The notes: a model not told the origin generated them from the sequence alone. 64,000 bases of DNA from Impatiens glandulifera (GCF_907164915.1 NC_061862.1:142653913-142717912), one strand, 5' to 3'. Positions 35,166-46,984 are shown, counted from the stretch's first letter. A program made the numbers and translations.

Positions 35166-38100
35166 TTTCGCTGGAGCAGAAGATATTAACCGGAAGAGAA
35201 ATGGATTCGTAGTCGAAATGCCGGAGACGACAGCGCTAGGTCAGATGGTAGAATAACCTGGGTGTATTACGGCCGGATTCGGGCTTCAGATGTTTTACAG
35301 TTTTACTTTGCAAAGTGCACTGTTAGTGTGAATGTATTTTCATGAGGCCGTATCGGTTTTCACAAACATGAATAAGGAGTTTCTCATGAACTTCGTACGA
35401 GTCGAAGCGATATTCGCTTTTGTAGTGTGAAAGGTAATTATGCATTATGAAAAGTAACATACTACAATAGACGAGGATGTATTCGTGCAGAACTCCGCAA
35501 TGTACGAATATATCTTCGCTTAGTACATGTCTTTCTTGTTTCAGATTATTTGAAAAAAAATTCCCACAAAATGAACAACTATTTGCTTCTCAATGCTGAA
35601 TAAGCGAACAAATCTTCGATCTGCCAATCTAACAGATCGTATCCAATCTAAAGGAATGAAATTTGATTCGATGGTAGCGATTGACTGGCCGTCGTCACAA
35701 AGCCTGAGACTTTGTGACAGTTGACTTGACATGTGGAAAATTTTTTGGCGCTTCATTGTACTAATTTCCTTTTTAATTGAGCTGTCAATTAAATTAAATT
35801 AATTTTTTTTTAAATATAAATGACAATGTATATATTTTACTTTGACACTCATGTAATAAATATAAGGTTTGTTATGTATGAATAATTTAATATTTCATAT
35901 AATGTTAATTATAGTAAATGTAATTTTTTTATTTATGACCGTAGTATTCAGCATTTAGTAATATAAATTTTTGGTTTCGATAATAAGTGTAACAAGATAA
36001 GATCAAACATCACCTAAACTTTTTAATTAACAATATATAAATTATGATTGATGTTCCCTATCTAAAATAATGAAGACTGGTCCGATTCGATGTATAATGA
36101 TTACTTTAAGATATGATGTACCGTACAAAAATATGTCTGTAATGAATTATAAATAAAAATGAAATATGATCCAGGGGATAGAAATTGAAAAATGGTTTGT
36201 AGCGAAGATTTATTCGCGGCGTGTGTTTTCCACCCACATTCATTCATAATTTTGGTCTTCACATACAAGCGTTGGTGTACTTACATCAGGTGTACAGAGT
36301 CTTCTAATGTAAGGGTTGTGTGTTTCACATGTACGTCAACTTAGAATTCATTCAAGCGAAGATTTATTCGCTTCATATTAGTTTCTCATAATTTGCAATT
36401 TTCACTGAACACGGATATATGTTCGCTTCTTTTCATCTATAATTAGATGAATGCATGTGTTTAAAAATAGAAAAATAAAATTAATTTGCAACTGTATTAA
36501 AATATACTATTTTTTACTTTTTGTGATGTGACAACAATACTGCACACTGTTCCGATTTGACATGTCATGACAGGCTTAATACTTTTACTGAATCCATAGA
36601 TATGAAATGATTTCTTTATAGGGTTTTATACAAAAACACACTTCTTTTTCAATGATGACATATAATTTCTGCATGATGTGACAAAACAAAGGACTGCCTA
36701 CTGATCCGCCAAGTCATTTGAGCGAATATTTGTTCGCTTAATGTCAATTATAATAATTTCATATAATATGAAATAAAGGGAAATTTAAAATACATTTAAT
36801 TTTGGTCTACACATACACGGTTTAGTGTCTTTCCATGACAGACAAGCGGGCTTCTCATTGTTGTGTATGGGGGGTGTACACGGGGGACAGGTCGAAAACA
36901 ATTGTGGCGAAGATTTCTTCGCTTATGGAGTTAGTTTAGCTCAGATCTCTTCCCTGTTCGTATAGCAATACTATTATAGTATTATATTGAATATAATTTT
37001 ATAATTATTCATGAAAATATTTTTATTAATGTTGAAATAATTTATTATCTAATATAATGTGAATGACAATATTGAATTATTTCTTTTATTTAATATTATT
37101 AAGTGTTATTACTTTTTCGTGAATGAAATTACTTTTTCATGATGTGACAAAGTGACTACACACTGTTCGGATTTGATATTTCATCACGGGAAATTTACTT
37201 TTTCTGAATCAATAGATCTAAATATTTTATGAAGAAAACAGATTTTCTGTTTGCTATAAATGTAGGGATTACATGAACAATCTTCGTCGGCAGCATGAAA
37301 TATCTATTGAGCGTTGTTGTTGAGAGTGTGTGTTTTTTTCATATAGTTTGTTGGGATGTATCATTTGGGAGATTCTCTGTGATGGAAAACTTGTACAATG
37401 AAGATCAACTGGTGGAAAACATCTTCAGTTACCACGAATGCTTGGTAACTCAAGTAGAAACTACCGATCAAATGAAGATCATTCGTGTACACTGCTGGTG
37501 GGAAGCGCCAACTGTAGGAGATTCCCTGGGATGGAAAACATCTCAAGAGATAACTCAACAGGTGTATGACCCCAGTTATGCGTGAGAGATCCGCTGTGGT
37601 TGCTTCAATGGAGATGCCTTGAAGCTGGAGATGCAGATGAATATTGTTAAAATGTACAAATGTTTATGAAACGGGGAAATGTTTATGAAACTTGTAATGA
37701 AAATTTGTACGTCGAATTATAATAATTATTTGTTATTTATATTTTCATGCAAATGTCATTAAACATTAATAAAATAACGAATTTGTTAGAAATAATAAAG
37801 TATTATCATATCTACTCTTCTGGCTAAGTATACGTTGCCCATAAGTCATATCATTGCCATAATTAAATGTAAGTTTTGGTCCGATTCGATGTGTAATGAT
37901 TATAAATAAAAATTAAATGTGATTAACGGATAGAAATTGAAAAATTTGTTAGAAATAATAAAGTATTATCATATCTACTCTTCTGGCTAAGTATACGTTG
38001 CCCATAAGTCATATCATTGCCATAATTTTAAATGTAAGTTTTGGTCCGATTCGATGTGTAATGATTATAAATAAAAATTAAATGTGATTAACGGATAGAA

Positions 38101-39140
38101 ATTGAAAAATTGTTTGTAGCGAAGATTTATTCGCGGCGTGTATTTTCCTCCCACATTCATTCATCATTTTGGTCTTCACATACAAGCGTTGGTGTACTTA
38201 CATCAGGTGTAAAGGGTCTTCTCATGTAAGGGTTGTGTGTTTCACATGTACGTCAACTTAGAATTCATTCAAGCGAAGATTTATTCGCTTCAAATTAGTT
38301 CCTCATAATTTGCAATTTTCACTGAACACGAATATATGTTCGCTTCTTTTCATATATAATTAGATGAATTCATGTGTTTAAAAATTGAAAAAAAAAACAT
38401 AATTTGCAACTTTATTAAAATATAATATTTATTAATTTTTGTGATGTGACAACAATACTGCACACTGTTCCGATTTGATATGTCAAGACAGGCTTAATAC
38501 AGTAATCCATAGATATGAAATGATTTCTTTATAGGGTTTTATACGAAAACACACTTCTTTTTTCAATGATGAAATATAATTTCAATACATTTCCGTTCAA
38601 TGTGGGCGACCTCAAATATGAAGATCAAGCGAATAGTATTTCGTTTCGTAACAATGTTGTGTTTAATATAGAAACTTACAGGCGAATGATTCTTCGTTTT
38701 CAAATTCATTAGAGTATGACATGAAAGTGTCAACAATAATATGTAACTTCAAAGATTGGATGCGACATCATCTTCGTTTTCAAGGGTTTTACAGGCGAAG
38801 AAATGTCCGTTCGATTTACTGATTAGATCTGTGTAAGGAAGCGAGCAACCAATCGATGGATCAATCTAAGGGGTTTACATGAACAGATCAGTTGTTTTAC
38901 ATTATACTTTGAATTGATCATGACATCCAAATTGCAATCAAAGAATCAAACATAACGACAATGAGTCGATTTATATCACTCCAGAATAAACTCACTACAT
39001 AATGTAAAATATAACTTCAGACTATAATCAAACATAACTTCATAATATTGTTGAATACACAAAAACATTCCATAATCCGTTTACATAAGTACTGCACAGA
39101 TTAACCAACAATATAGCTGTTCAACAATACAAATGAAGCT
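35166..39140. other. 4-kb non-coding core of the giant MULE with a segmental duplication
   Basis: 36090-36650 and about 38035-38590 are diverged direct copies (both contain AGCGAAGATTTATTCGCGGC and the phrase GACAACAATACTGCACACTG). Inside the right part, 37777-37945 and 37946-38110 are near-identical tandem copies (TAGAAATAATAAAGTATTAT start). Many GCGAAGATTTATTCGC motifs occur. A 96-codon open frame at 37295-37585 has internal repeats of DxLxWKT-type sequence, but I would not call it a gene. Confidence 0.75.
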
Positions 39141-40307
39141 CTAGTCTAATTCATGAGAGGATGACTCGTCTATCGGTCCTGTCAGCGACACGACCTCATG
39201 TTCGATGACGGGTGGAATGTATAGCTGAATGGCTTCGTTCACAGCATTGATCCATCGGTTGGGGATGAAAACCGTCAAAGAATTTTCAATTATTGATGCG
39301 TACTCTAAGTAAAGATGGTGAGGAGTAAACATGAAGTCCTCCGGAGGATTGTGTCCATTTGAAGGTAGGGGATTCCGTAGGCCAAATTGTCTGTATATGA
39401 CAGTTGTGCAGTAGGAGGTAGTTCCCTGAAGGCCCAACAAAATGATGAATGGAGAACCCCTCATCTCGTACATCATTTCAGTAAACAGATACCACGGAAC
39501 AATGAACCTAATTGGGTGAATATCCGAAATAAAATTCGGAGGCACGAGTCCATTGACCCTTTGCACTTGTAGATTGGCAAAGGAAGTGTAGGGAATTGAA
39601 GGACGGGGCAACCAATGCAACTTGTCTAACAACCAGAGGTATAGAACCAAAGGTGATCCACGGCGAGAATAGTTGTTTTCCTCGGGAACAAATTCGTTAA
39701 GACCAAGTAATGTCTCAGCAAGTACCAGGCTAGCCAGGTTTGGGGCGTTTCCCATCAGTGCAGGAACTACCCGCAGGATCTTTTCCGAAGGCCGGCGTCC
39801 TGCAGCCGGACATAAAAAAAAATGAGCCAGAACCACAAGCATGATCAGTTTGCTTTGTGTGTGGTTGATGGTCCTCTCAGCTCCCTGGACACGCCAAATG
39901 TACTCGTCTATGTTTGTCATATTCAGAAATCCATGTTGGAGGGTAAACAAAAGAGCATCAAACATTGTACATCCATAGAAGCTGTCGCAAATGTGGACGG
40001 CCATATGAGGATCTTGATGGACAGGCAAGATCATGAGTGCAAGACTACCACACCTAAGGATTGAAGCAAAGTCCTCTATCGTCGGGCATATGTGCATTTC
40101 CCCAATAACAAAAGAACGAGAGTCCGTATTCCATCTGCTTTGCATGTGGGCCATCAGTCCGTCGTTAACGTTTATTCGTAATAGAGGAAGAATCTCATCT
40201 ACATGATAGACACTAAAAGGGACAGGGTCATCGTTGATCAGACTTAAGTATCGCTCCAGTTGTTGCTGCGATAAAACCAGCATGTCTGGGTCCATCTCTA
40301 CATCCAT
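39141..40307 (-). CDS. Plant-mobile-domain-like (PMD/DUF7745-type) protein of the giant MULE
   Basis: Single exon, 388 residues, no stops. The pattern is that of plant mobile domain and related transposon proteins: WNTDSRSFVIGEMHICPTIE near residues 60-80, then IDEYIWRVQGAERTI, a leucine-rich stretch, LVLYLWLLDKLHWLPRP near 225, and IRFIVPWYLFTEMM near 268. PMD proteins occur in Mutator and Gypsy elements and in host genes MAIN and MAIL1, which act in silencing and genome stability. Assignment to this superfamily is by motif memory. Gene starts at MDVEMDPDM; a second in-frame Met lies four codons on. The intact frame inside an otherwise partly decayed set suggests selection or recent origin. 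A role in TE regulation is inferred. Confidence 0.72.
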   Translation of the reverse strand: MDVEMDPDMLVLSQQQLERYLSLINDDPVPFSVYHVDEILPLLRINVNDGLMAHMQSRWNTDSRSFVIGEMHICPTIEDFASILRCGSLALMILPVHQDPHMAVHICDSFYGCTMFDALLFTLQHGFLNMTNIDEYIWRVQGAERTINHTQSKLIMLVVLAHFFLCPAAGRRPSEKILRVVPALMGNAPNLASLVLAETLLGLNEFVPEENNYSRRGSPLVLYLWLLDKLHWLPRPSIPYTSFANLQVQRVNGLVPPNFISDIHPIRFIVPWYLFTEMMYEMRGSPFIILLGLQGTTSYCTTVIYRQFGLRNPLPSNGHNPPEDFMFTPHHLYLEYASIIENSLTVFIPNRWINAVNEAIQLYIPPVIEHEVVSLTGPIDESSSHELD

Positions 40308-40500
40308 CTTATGAGTTTTACACTAAATGACTGAAGGAAAGACAACGGTAGATAGAGATTTGGGAAGGAGTGAGAGTGTAATGTGAGAGTGAGAGTGAGA
40401 GTGAGGGTATGAGAGTGATGATCTTGATACAGAAGTAGTTGAAGTAATAAATGAGTTTTCATTCTTGAATTGACATCAATACATACCACAGGTAGGGGCA
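40308..40500. promoter_or_regulatory. Upstream region of the PMD-like gene
   Basis: A (GTGAGA)n-like tract (GTGAGAGTGAGAGTGAGAGT at about 40382) lies directly upstream of the start on the transcribed side. This purine/pyrimidine leader is common in plant 5' leaders. Confidence 0.5.
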
Positions 40501-41000
40501 TTACATGTTGCGAGGATATCTTCGTTTATGAATTGGCAAACATATAGTGAAGAAGATATCTTCGTCTCGGATATTAAAAATATGGATTGCACCAAAAAAT
40601 AACATAAGAAGATATCTTCGTTTAGGATTTTGAAAATGTATAGTTGCGAGGATATCTTCGTTTATGAATTGGCAAACATATAGTGAAGAAGATATCTTCG
40701 TCTCGGATATTAAAAATATGGATTGCACCAAAAATGAACATTAGAAGATATCTTCGTTTAGGATTTTGAAAATGTATAGTTGCGAGGATATCTTCGTTTA
40801 TGAATTTAAAAACATATAGTGAAGAAGATATCTTCGTCTCGGATTTCCAAAATATGGATTGCACCAAAAATGAACATAAGAAGATATCTTCGTTTATGAA
40901 TTTCAAAATTTTCAGTTAAGAAGATATTACGGTTGCAAGTTTTTCAGTTTCATGATGTTGACAATATATCTTCGTTTAAGAATATTAAAACACACAGTTA
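40500..41000. repeat. Tandem array of GAAGATATCTTCGT-bearing modules
   Basis: A module of about 135 bp (GAGGATATCTTCGTTTATGA, then AGAAGATATCTTCGTCTCGG, then AAGATATCTTCGTTTAGGAT) is repeated nearly three times from 40506. Each module carries three copies of the palindromic GAAGATATCTTC core. It lies between the PMD-like gene and the 3' end of the second Ulp1-like gene, so it could act as a promoter or boundary array. Confidence 0.88.
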
Positions 41001-41235
41001 AGAAATGATCCTCGTTTATGATTTTAAAAAAATCGGTACAAGAAGACACATCAAACATCAATACATTATAACTCCATACATTAACATCTGAATTGCAGTC
41101 CATACATTAAAATCTGAATTGCATTATAATTTATAATTCACTATCAAACATCCATACATTAAAAAAATGTGAATTGACCTGTGTAAACATAAGAATTACT
41201 GTACAAGTATAATTCCGTATAAGACATACGAATAC

Positions 41236-44200
41236 CTAATATCTTGATCTAATTGCAGTCTTTAACTTGAACCTATTGACATTGTGCTCAGACATAAGAA
41301 TTCTGTATAAATATTTTATCCTCAACGTACTCAAAGCTTCTTCGGCCTTCAAAAGAACAAGAGAAAGTATAAGAACATCTAAAATTGTTCAATATCATCT
41401 ACTAAAATATGGTATAACACTTACATTATTTTCGTTGATGTCAATAGACCAATTCTTCGCCGTTCCTCTATATGTTTCCATATGTCTCATTAAGTATACA
41501 CCACAGTCTGTCTTGTTTGTTTTGTCTTGCCAGTCCAGCTTTGGGGCCGTTATCCTGTATTTTTTAACCTTGGCAGTCATTCTTTCCATGCCTTGACTTA
41601 ACAAGAATTTCACAAAACAATCGAGTTGTTTACTCAAAGTGACATACTTGTCCATAATTTTCATTCCATGAGGACGGCCGGAGTTGTCTAGTACAACGAT
41701 TTTGGATTCCTTAATATTCACACAAACAAGGAAGAAATGTCGGGAAACGACAACGGGTAGGAATATCTGCAAAAAGAACACAAACATTTATTACTTTATT
41801 GCATATTCTTTACTTGGAATTGAGGGATATGTACAGACCACGTCAGCGAAGATGAGGTCTTCTTTTGTGACTTGGTAGTTTCTCATGTCTTCTTCAATGG
41901 ATTAGGAAAATAAGGTGGCATCATGCTGCATATTAACCTGCAAAATAAGGGCAGAGCATCAAAGTCATGAACATTGAAGGATACATAGCAAAAAAAAAGA
42001 GATGCACTTACATGTGAACATGATGAGAAACAAATTATTCTTGGTTCATGCCTTGGCAACCTACGGCATTTGAAGTGCACAATTATGGACCAAGCGTCAA
42101 TCACTTCGCTCGAAATTTCGCGACCCATTTTCATTGAACGAAGTAATTCACGGGTGATATTACCAGGTGCACCTTCGTACAGAACCTCACTGCAAAATAC
42201 ATTCATTTAGAAGACCATAACTAAATAATTTCATTTTTAAAATTTCTAAAACAATGCGAACTAACTTACAATCCAGGCAGGTCTTCATCAAACACAAAAT
42301 CGGCTAATCTCTGTTCCTTGTTGGTTATTTTGTGGTCCAACATATCCGCAACCTGTTGCATGTAAGGGGATCGAAGGTGCACATGAATTTTTGAGATCTT
42401 CCTCTTAGGATATTCTTTAATGTTGATGCGTCCCCCCCCATCACCTTCATCTTCATCTTCAGAAGATTCAACGGCCTTAGAAGCCTCAACCTGTTGCTTG
42501 CCTTCACCCTGATCAGTTGGTGCAACAGACTGAGCTTGGGGTTCCTCAACATTTTCCTTCCCTGCACCATGATCATTTGATCAAAATGCTGAGGTTTGGG
42601 TTCCTCAACCTGTTGCTTGCCTTCACCCTGATCACTTGGTGCAACAGACTGAGCTTGGGGTTCCTCAACATTTTCCTTCCCTGCCCCCTGATCATTTGGA
42701 TTTTCATGCGGAGATTTTGGTTCATCAACCTGTTCCTTCCCTTCAACCTGATCATCGTCTTCAACAGTGGTTGTCTGCACTTTGTGTGCCTCATCCGGTT
42801 CCTTCCATTCACCCTCATGATCAATTGGTTCAACACTGGGTGAGTCATCTTTGTTGGGCAGAAATGAATCCTCATGTTCGTCCTGCTGAGGAGGGGGTGA
42901 ATTGGCTTGACTGTGCTGAAATACAGCCTCTACATCTTCCTGTTCAACAAGGAGTGATTCATCTTCAATGTCCTCACGTACATCCTCAACAGATTTCGGT
43001 TGAACAGGGGGTGACGGAGCTTCATTGGGCAGAACGGCAACATCGAGATCATTCTGTTCAACGTGATCTGATGGATTTTCTTGATTTGACATCACCGCAT
43101 CCTCAAAATCATTCAGTTCAGCCTGTGCTGGTGGATTGTCTGCATGGTCCTCCACTGCAGTCTGACATGTGTAATCAACCCGGGGACTATTGACTTTCAA
43201 GCCCGCACACTGTAAAGTGTCCCCAAGTGCATCCCTTGTAGGATCTTCCACACCTACATGAACCGGACCATCGATCACCACCTTCAAGAGTTTCATGAAG
43301 CCTTCAGACTCTCTGAGGTTCAGGAAACCGGCCTCAAAAAAGGGCTTCGGATCGATGTTGCGTTTCTCCAACTCCCCTGATAGGTAATTCAGCTGTTGGG
43401 CTGTATCTTTAAAAGTTTGCAGGATTTTGGATGTCAACATCTGTACATTATGAAAAACAGAGATCATTAATCTTGAAAACAGGATAATAAAGAACAATGG
43501 GAGTCAATTTATAGTTTCCACATACCTCATTATCGTCTTCTTTTAGTTCAACCGAGTCAACTGGATTCTCGGGTTGTTTAACTGCTAGGCGCGCCCTTGC
43601 CCTGCCCAGCCCAAAACCACCGGCACGAACTTCTAAGTTGGTAAACTCTAACACGGTGACGTCATCCCAACAGGAGATAATTGGAAATTTTCTTTCGTAG
43701 GGGATACGTTCACCTTCCACAAAAACACCATCTAGGTAGCAAATCTGGAGTAAAGGAGTGGGAAACATGTTAGAAAATATTACATATCTATAAATCATAT
43801 ATAAGAGAGGCAACAATACTTACCGATAAAAGGGTTATAGGTCCATCGAAATATGGATTTTTATCTTTACTTGCTTTTTCTTTCCAACTTCTTACACTGT
43901 CAACCAATCGTTGTAGTGTAAAGTGGCACCAGTTCAGTTCCTTTATGTTATCAACCTCCATTAAGGATTTGAGAATTTTGAACCTGAAATGAAAAAAATA
44001 CATTTGTCAGTATTCACAAATACAATTAGATATATAATAGGTTTGAATACATGTTTACCTGGCTCGTGAATTTTGAACAGGACATAAAAAACTAGAGACA
44101 ACAAAGACAACGAAGTCTATTTTGAAATCGTTGTCTGCACTTGTGTTACTTAATATCTTGGGGATCATAGAAAGTATTTCGGGAGCTTTTGAGTCTTCCC

Positions 44201-45098
44201 CGGTCCATCTGGTCTTCCAATCCCTCAAGAAATTAAAATAATCAGGGTCCTTAGTCTTGTCCAACCCAACGGACTCGACTACGTTCATTGCCCCTCTAGG
44301 GAGGTTCATCACGAGCTGTACGAGATCTTCATCGATACGGATCTCATCACCGTTGGACAATACCAGAGAACTCTTATCCGGGTCAAAACATTGGATTACG
44401 TGTCTGGAAAAATGAGCCAGGCACTTGGAGACGCCCATTGTAAGAAGAGAACCAAACCCGATTTCCTTCACGGCTTCCCTCTGTTCTACGCTCAATTTAG
44501 GAATGAGTTGAGCGAGGCCATGAGGTGATGATCTGGTTAGAAATGTCAGTTTACGTTTCTTGATGGTTTTGGTTTTTTGGGGAGATGGGGGAAACTCTTC
44601 ATCGAATGGGGTAGTAGACGGAGAAATATTACTGGTTTCTGGGGTGGTTCTGGTAACTCTTCATCGACTGTTGGAGTGGAGGTAGGAATAACATTTGTTT
44701 TTTTTTTAGGGGGAAAAGGTGGTGGTAAAATCTCGTCAGTACCTGCAGCAACATCAGTAGCTTCGACAGCAACTGTGGAAACTGATTCAGCAGTCGATGA
44801 CGACTTAGTATTCGTCTTCGGATTTCTCTTCCTCTTCCTTTCATATGTCCTCGAAGTCATTAATTTTGGTGGGATAGCATAAATCAGTATTATACGAAAT
44901 AAATTGAATAAACATGTGTAAAATTAGTATAAACACAATAAGATTAACATACCTCTCTGGTTTATTGCTGGGATTGACGTTGGATGCCGGAGTGGGTGCA
45001 GTTTCGTTTTCGTTTATGCTCCTACAAACTTGCAAGACGACCTCTCGGGAGTCGATGGGATGATCCACTTCCATGTTGTTGCCTTGGTTACCCGACAT
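41236..45098 (-). pseudogene. Ulp1-like (C48) protease gene 2 of the giant MULE, damaged
   Basis: Paralogue of the 31088-35165 gene. It begins at 45098 (MSGNQGNNMEVDHPID), first exon ending at 44953. The conserved N-terminal block (EIGFGSLLTMGVSKCLAHFS...DFVVFVVSSFL, and ELNWCHFTLQRLVDSV) covers 44495-43850, with CYLDGVFVEGER from 43743. An acidic repeat region follows. The catalytic exon 41766-41425 keeps His (SRHFFLVCVN), Asp (VVLDNS), Gln (DWQD) and Cys (KTDCGVYLMRHMETY). Damage: a frameshift between about 44636 and 44660, a 119-bp instead of 120-bp repeat period near 42531-42650 that shifts frame, an in-frame TAA in the exon near 41905, and a phase mismatch before the last exon. Sequencing or assembly indels could explain some. 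Catalytic residues are better kept than in gene 1. Confidence 0.8.
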
Positions 45099-45299
45099 GT
45101 TCAGAAGAAATCCTTGTAGTATAAACGAAATATCTAGGGTTTCGACGTTCAGTGTTTGGATTATCGCCGGGAGATAGAGAGAGAAGAATATGAACAGTTG
45201 CTTATGAAAATGAAATTGAGGGAGAGTCGGCTTGTAGCGGGAAATTGAAATTATATCAACTAGTCATGGAAGCGAATAAATATTCGTTCGATATCGTAA

Positions 45300-45986
45300 A
45301 TTCATAAAAAATTAATAAAAATAAATGGAAAATAAAAACTATTCATAGAATAGAAGATTTATTCGCGGAATGTAAATGCACGGGTAAGTGAATTTACATG
45401 ACAGGCAAGTTGGCTTCTCATGGGAGGGGAGGTGGTTTTACATGAACGTCAGGCTACAAATATTTGAAAAGAAGAAATCTTCGCTTTCAATCGTCTACTC
45501 GAAAAACAAAATTAAAGCGAATATTTGGTCGTTTACTGATTGTCATTTTAAATTAATTGAATTAACATTTATTAATAAACGGAAAAAAATTAAAAATATA
45601 AAAAAAAATCGAGCCGGTAATTGAGGCGAAGATTTGTTCGGTTGCTGCATGTCATCTTCAATGAATTGAATTAATATTTAATAAACGGAAATATAAAATC
45701 CATGTCATTTTGGTCTTTACATAGACGGGTAAGTGTCTTTACATGATAGGCAAGCGGTCTTCTCATGGGTGGGTAGGGGGGTTTTACATGAGGTTTTGAT
45801 TAGAATTAATTGAAGCAAATATATCTTCGCTCATGAAGGTCTCCAGCCAAAAAAATGAAATAAAAAAAAAGGAAAAAAATAGAAAAGTAATTGAGGCGAA
45901 GAATTGTTCGGTTGCTGCATGTCATCTTCAATTAATTGAATTAATATTTAATAAATGGAAATATAAAATCCATGAAAAAAAAAGAT
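45300..45986. repeat. Right subterminal repeats of the giant MULE
   Basis: Inverted counterparts of the left modules: CAAGCGGTCTTCTCATGGGT with a following TTTTACATGAGG, and AAGCAAATATATCTTCGCTC. Copies lie at about 45370-45650, 45650-45850 and 45890-45985. Confidence 0.85.
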
Positions 45987-46458
45987 TGAATTAATTGAAG
46001 CGAATATTATATCGCTGCATGTGTTTTTTAATAAATTAAATTAATATTTAATAAACGTAAATATAATATCCCTGTCAATTTGGTCTTTACATAGACGTGT
46101 AAGTGTATTTTCATGAACGACAGGCGGTATTCTCATGGGTGGGTAAGGGGGGTTTACATGAGGGTCATTGCAACGGGCGTGTAGATCTTCGCTCCCATCG
46201 TATCTCACCCTCCCCTCTGACACGGTCCCGGAGCGAAGATATCTTATCTGTTTATCATATGAATATTATATTATTTCCTGGCGTTAACAGGCGCTTCCGT
46301 TAACGGCGTCTGGTGTGAACCCGGGCCTAAACCCGGATTCCGGATTCTCCCTCCCTCCGTCTCCGGCCCAGATTGATTTATTATTAAAATAATAATGCTG
46401 CAATCTGATTGGTCCGCCACAGGGGAACACGGCAATCGGTAGCAGAAGATCTGATCTG
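45987..46458 (-). repeat. Right terminal inverted repeat of the giant MULE
   Basis: Near-identical complement of 24312-24783. It ends CAGAAGATCTGATCTG, directly followed by the 10-bp duplication GTGACAAAAC. Confidence 0.93.
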
Positions 46459-46468
46459 GTGACAAAAC

Positions 46469-46980
46469 ATGTAAATCCCAAAACAAACTATCAAGATTAA
46501 ATATTTGAAATAATAAGATTAGAGTAGCCACATAAAACTAAGAAATGAAGAAACATTTATTTTTTTATTATATTGTTGTCAATTTTGTTTATGCAAGTTC
46601 TTTAGGTCCTCAATAGTGGGGTGTAGTTTTACACTTTACCCAGGTTAGAAGAACATAAAGCGTGAAAGAGACCCGTTGAATGGACTTTTAGAACGGGTTA
46701 AAATTGAACGGTAGATACATTCTCCTCCTGAATTGATTTACAATACTTGTAGGTATAGTTCAGGTATGTAGTGTTCTTTTATTAGTATCAAAATTATTAA
46801 TTAAAGATTTCGACATGCTCGAGATATTAAGCTGAATTTGATATCAACTGGAAACTTGATGATGATGGTTTCACGAGTTCTTTTTGGTTTTGGAAAATAA
46901 AAACTTTTTAAAGATAACTTAATTATAGCTTGAGGTCATTAACAACAAAATTAGAAAGAGAAACCTTAAACATTTCACAC
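46469..46980. other. Spacer right of the giant MULE
   Basis: Continues the pre-insertion locus after the second target copy. No gene is recognised. Confidence 0.5.
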
Positions 46981-46984
46981 GAAT

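Larger units (their letters stand above)
24312..46458. mobile_element. Giant 22.1-kb Mutator-like element with five genes
   Basis: The two ends are inverted copies beginning CAGTTCAGATCTTCTGCTAC (left) and CAGATCAGATCTTCTGCTAC (right, complement), near-identical for about 470 bp. GTGACAAAAC lies immediately outside both ends (24302-24311 and 46459-46468), a perfect 10-bp target duplication within the Mutator range. Inside are an intact FAR1/MURA transposase, a tandem-BRCT gene, a plant-mobile-domain-like gene and two Ulp1-like protease genes. Gene order is BRCT and transposase rightward, then three leftward genes. Terminal identity suggests recent movement. The cargo genes lie within one pair of ends, although accretion by nested insertion cannot be excluded without relatives. 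Confidence 0.92.

Noticed and set aside
37295..37585. 96-codon frame in the giant MULE core
   Set aside because: No recognisable domain, internal repetition of short phrases, and no homologue visible in the window.
40501..40906. Open frames across the GAAGATATCTTCG array
   Set aside because: The repeat module lacks stops in one frame; repetition of the same peptide without domain or start context.
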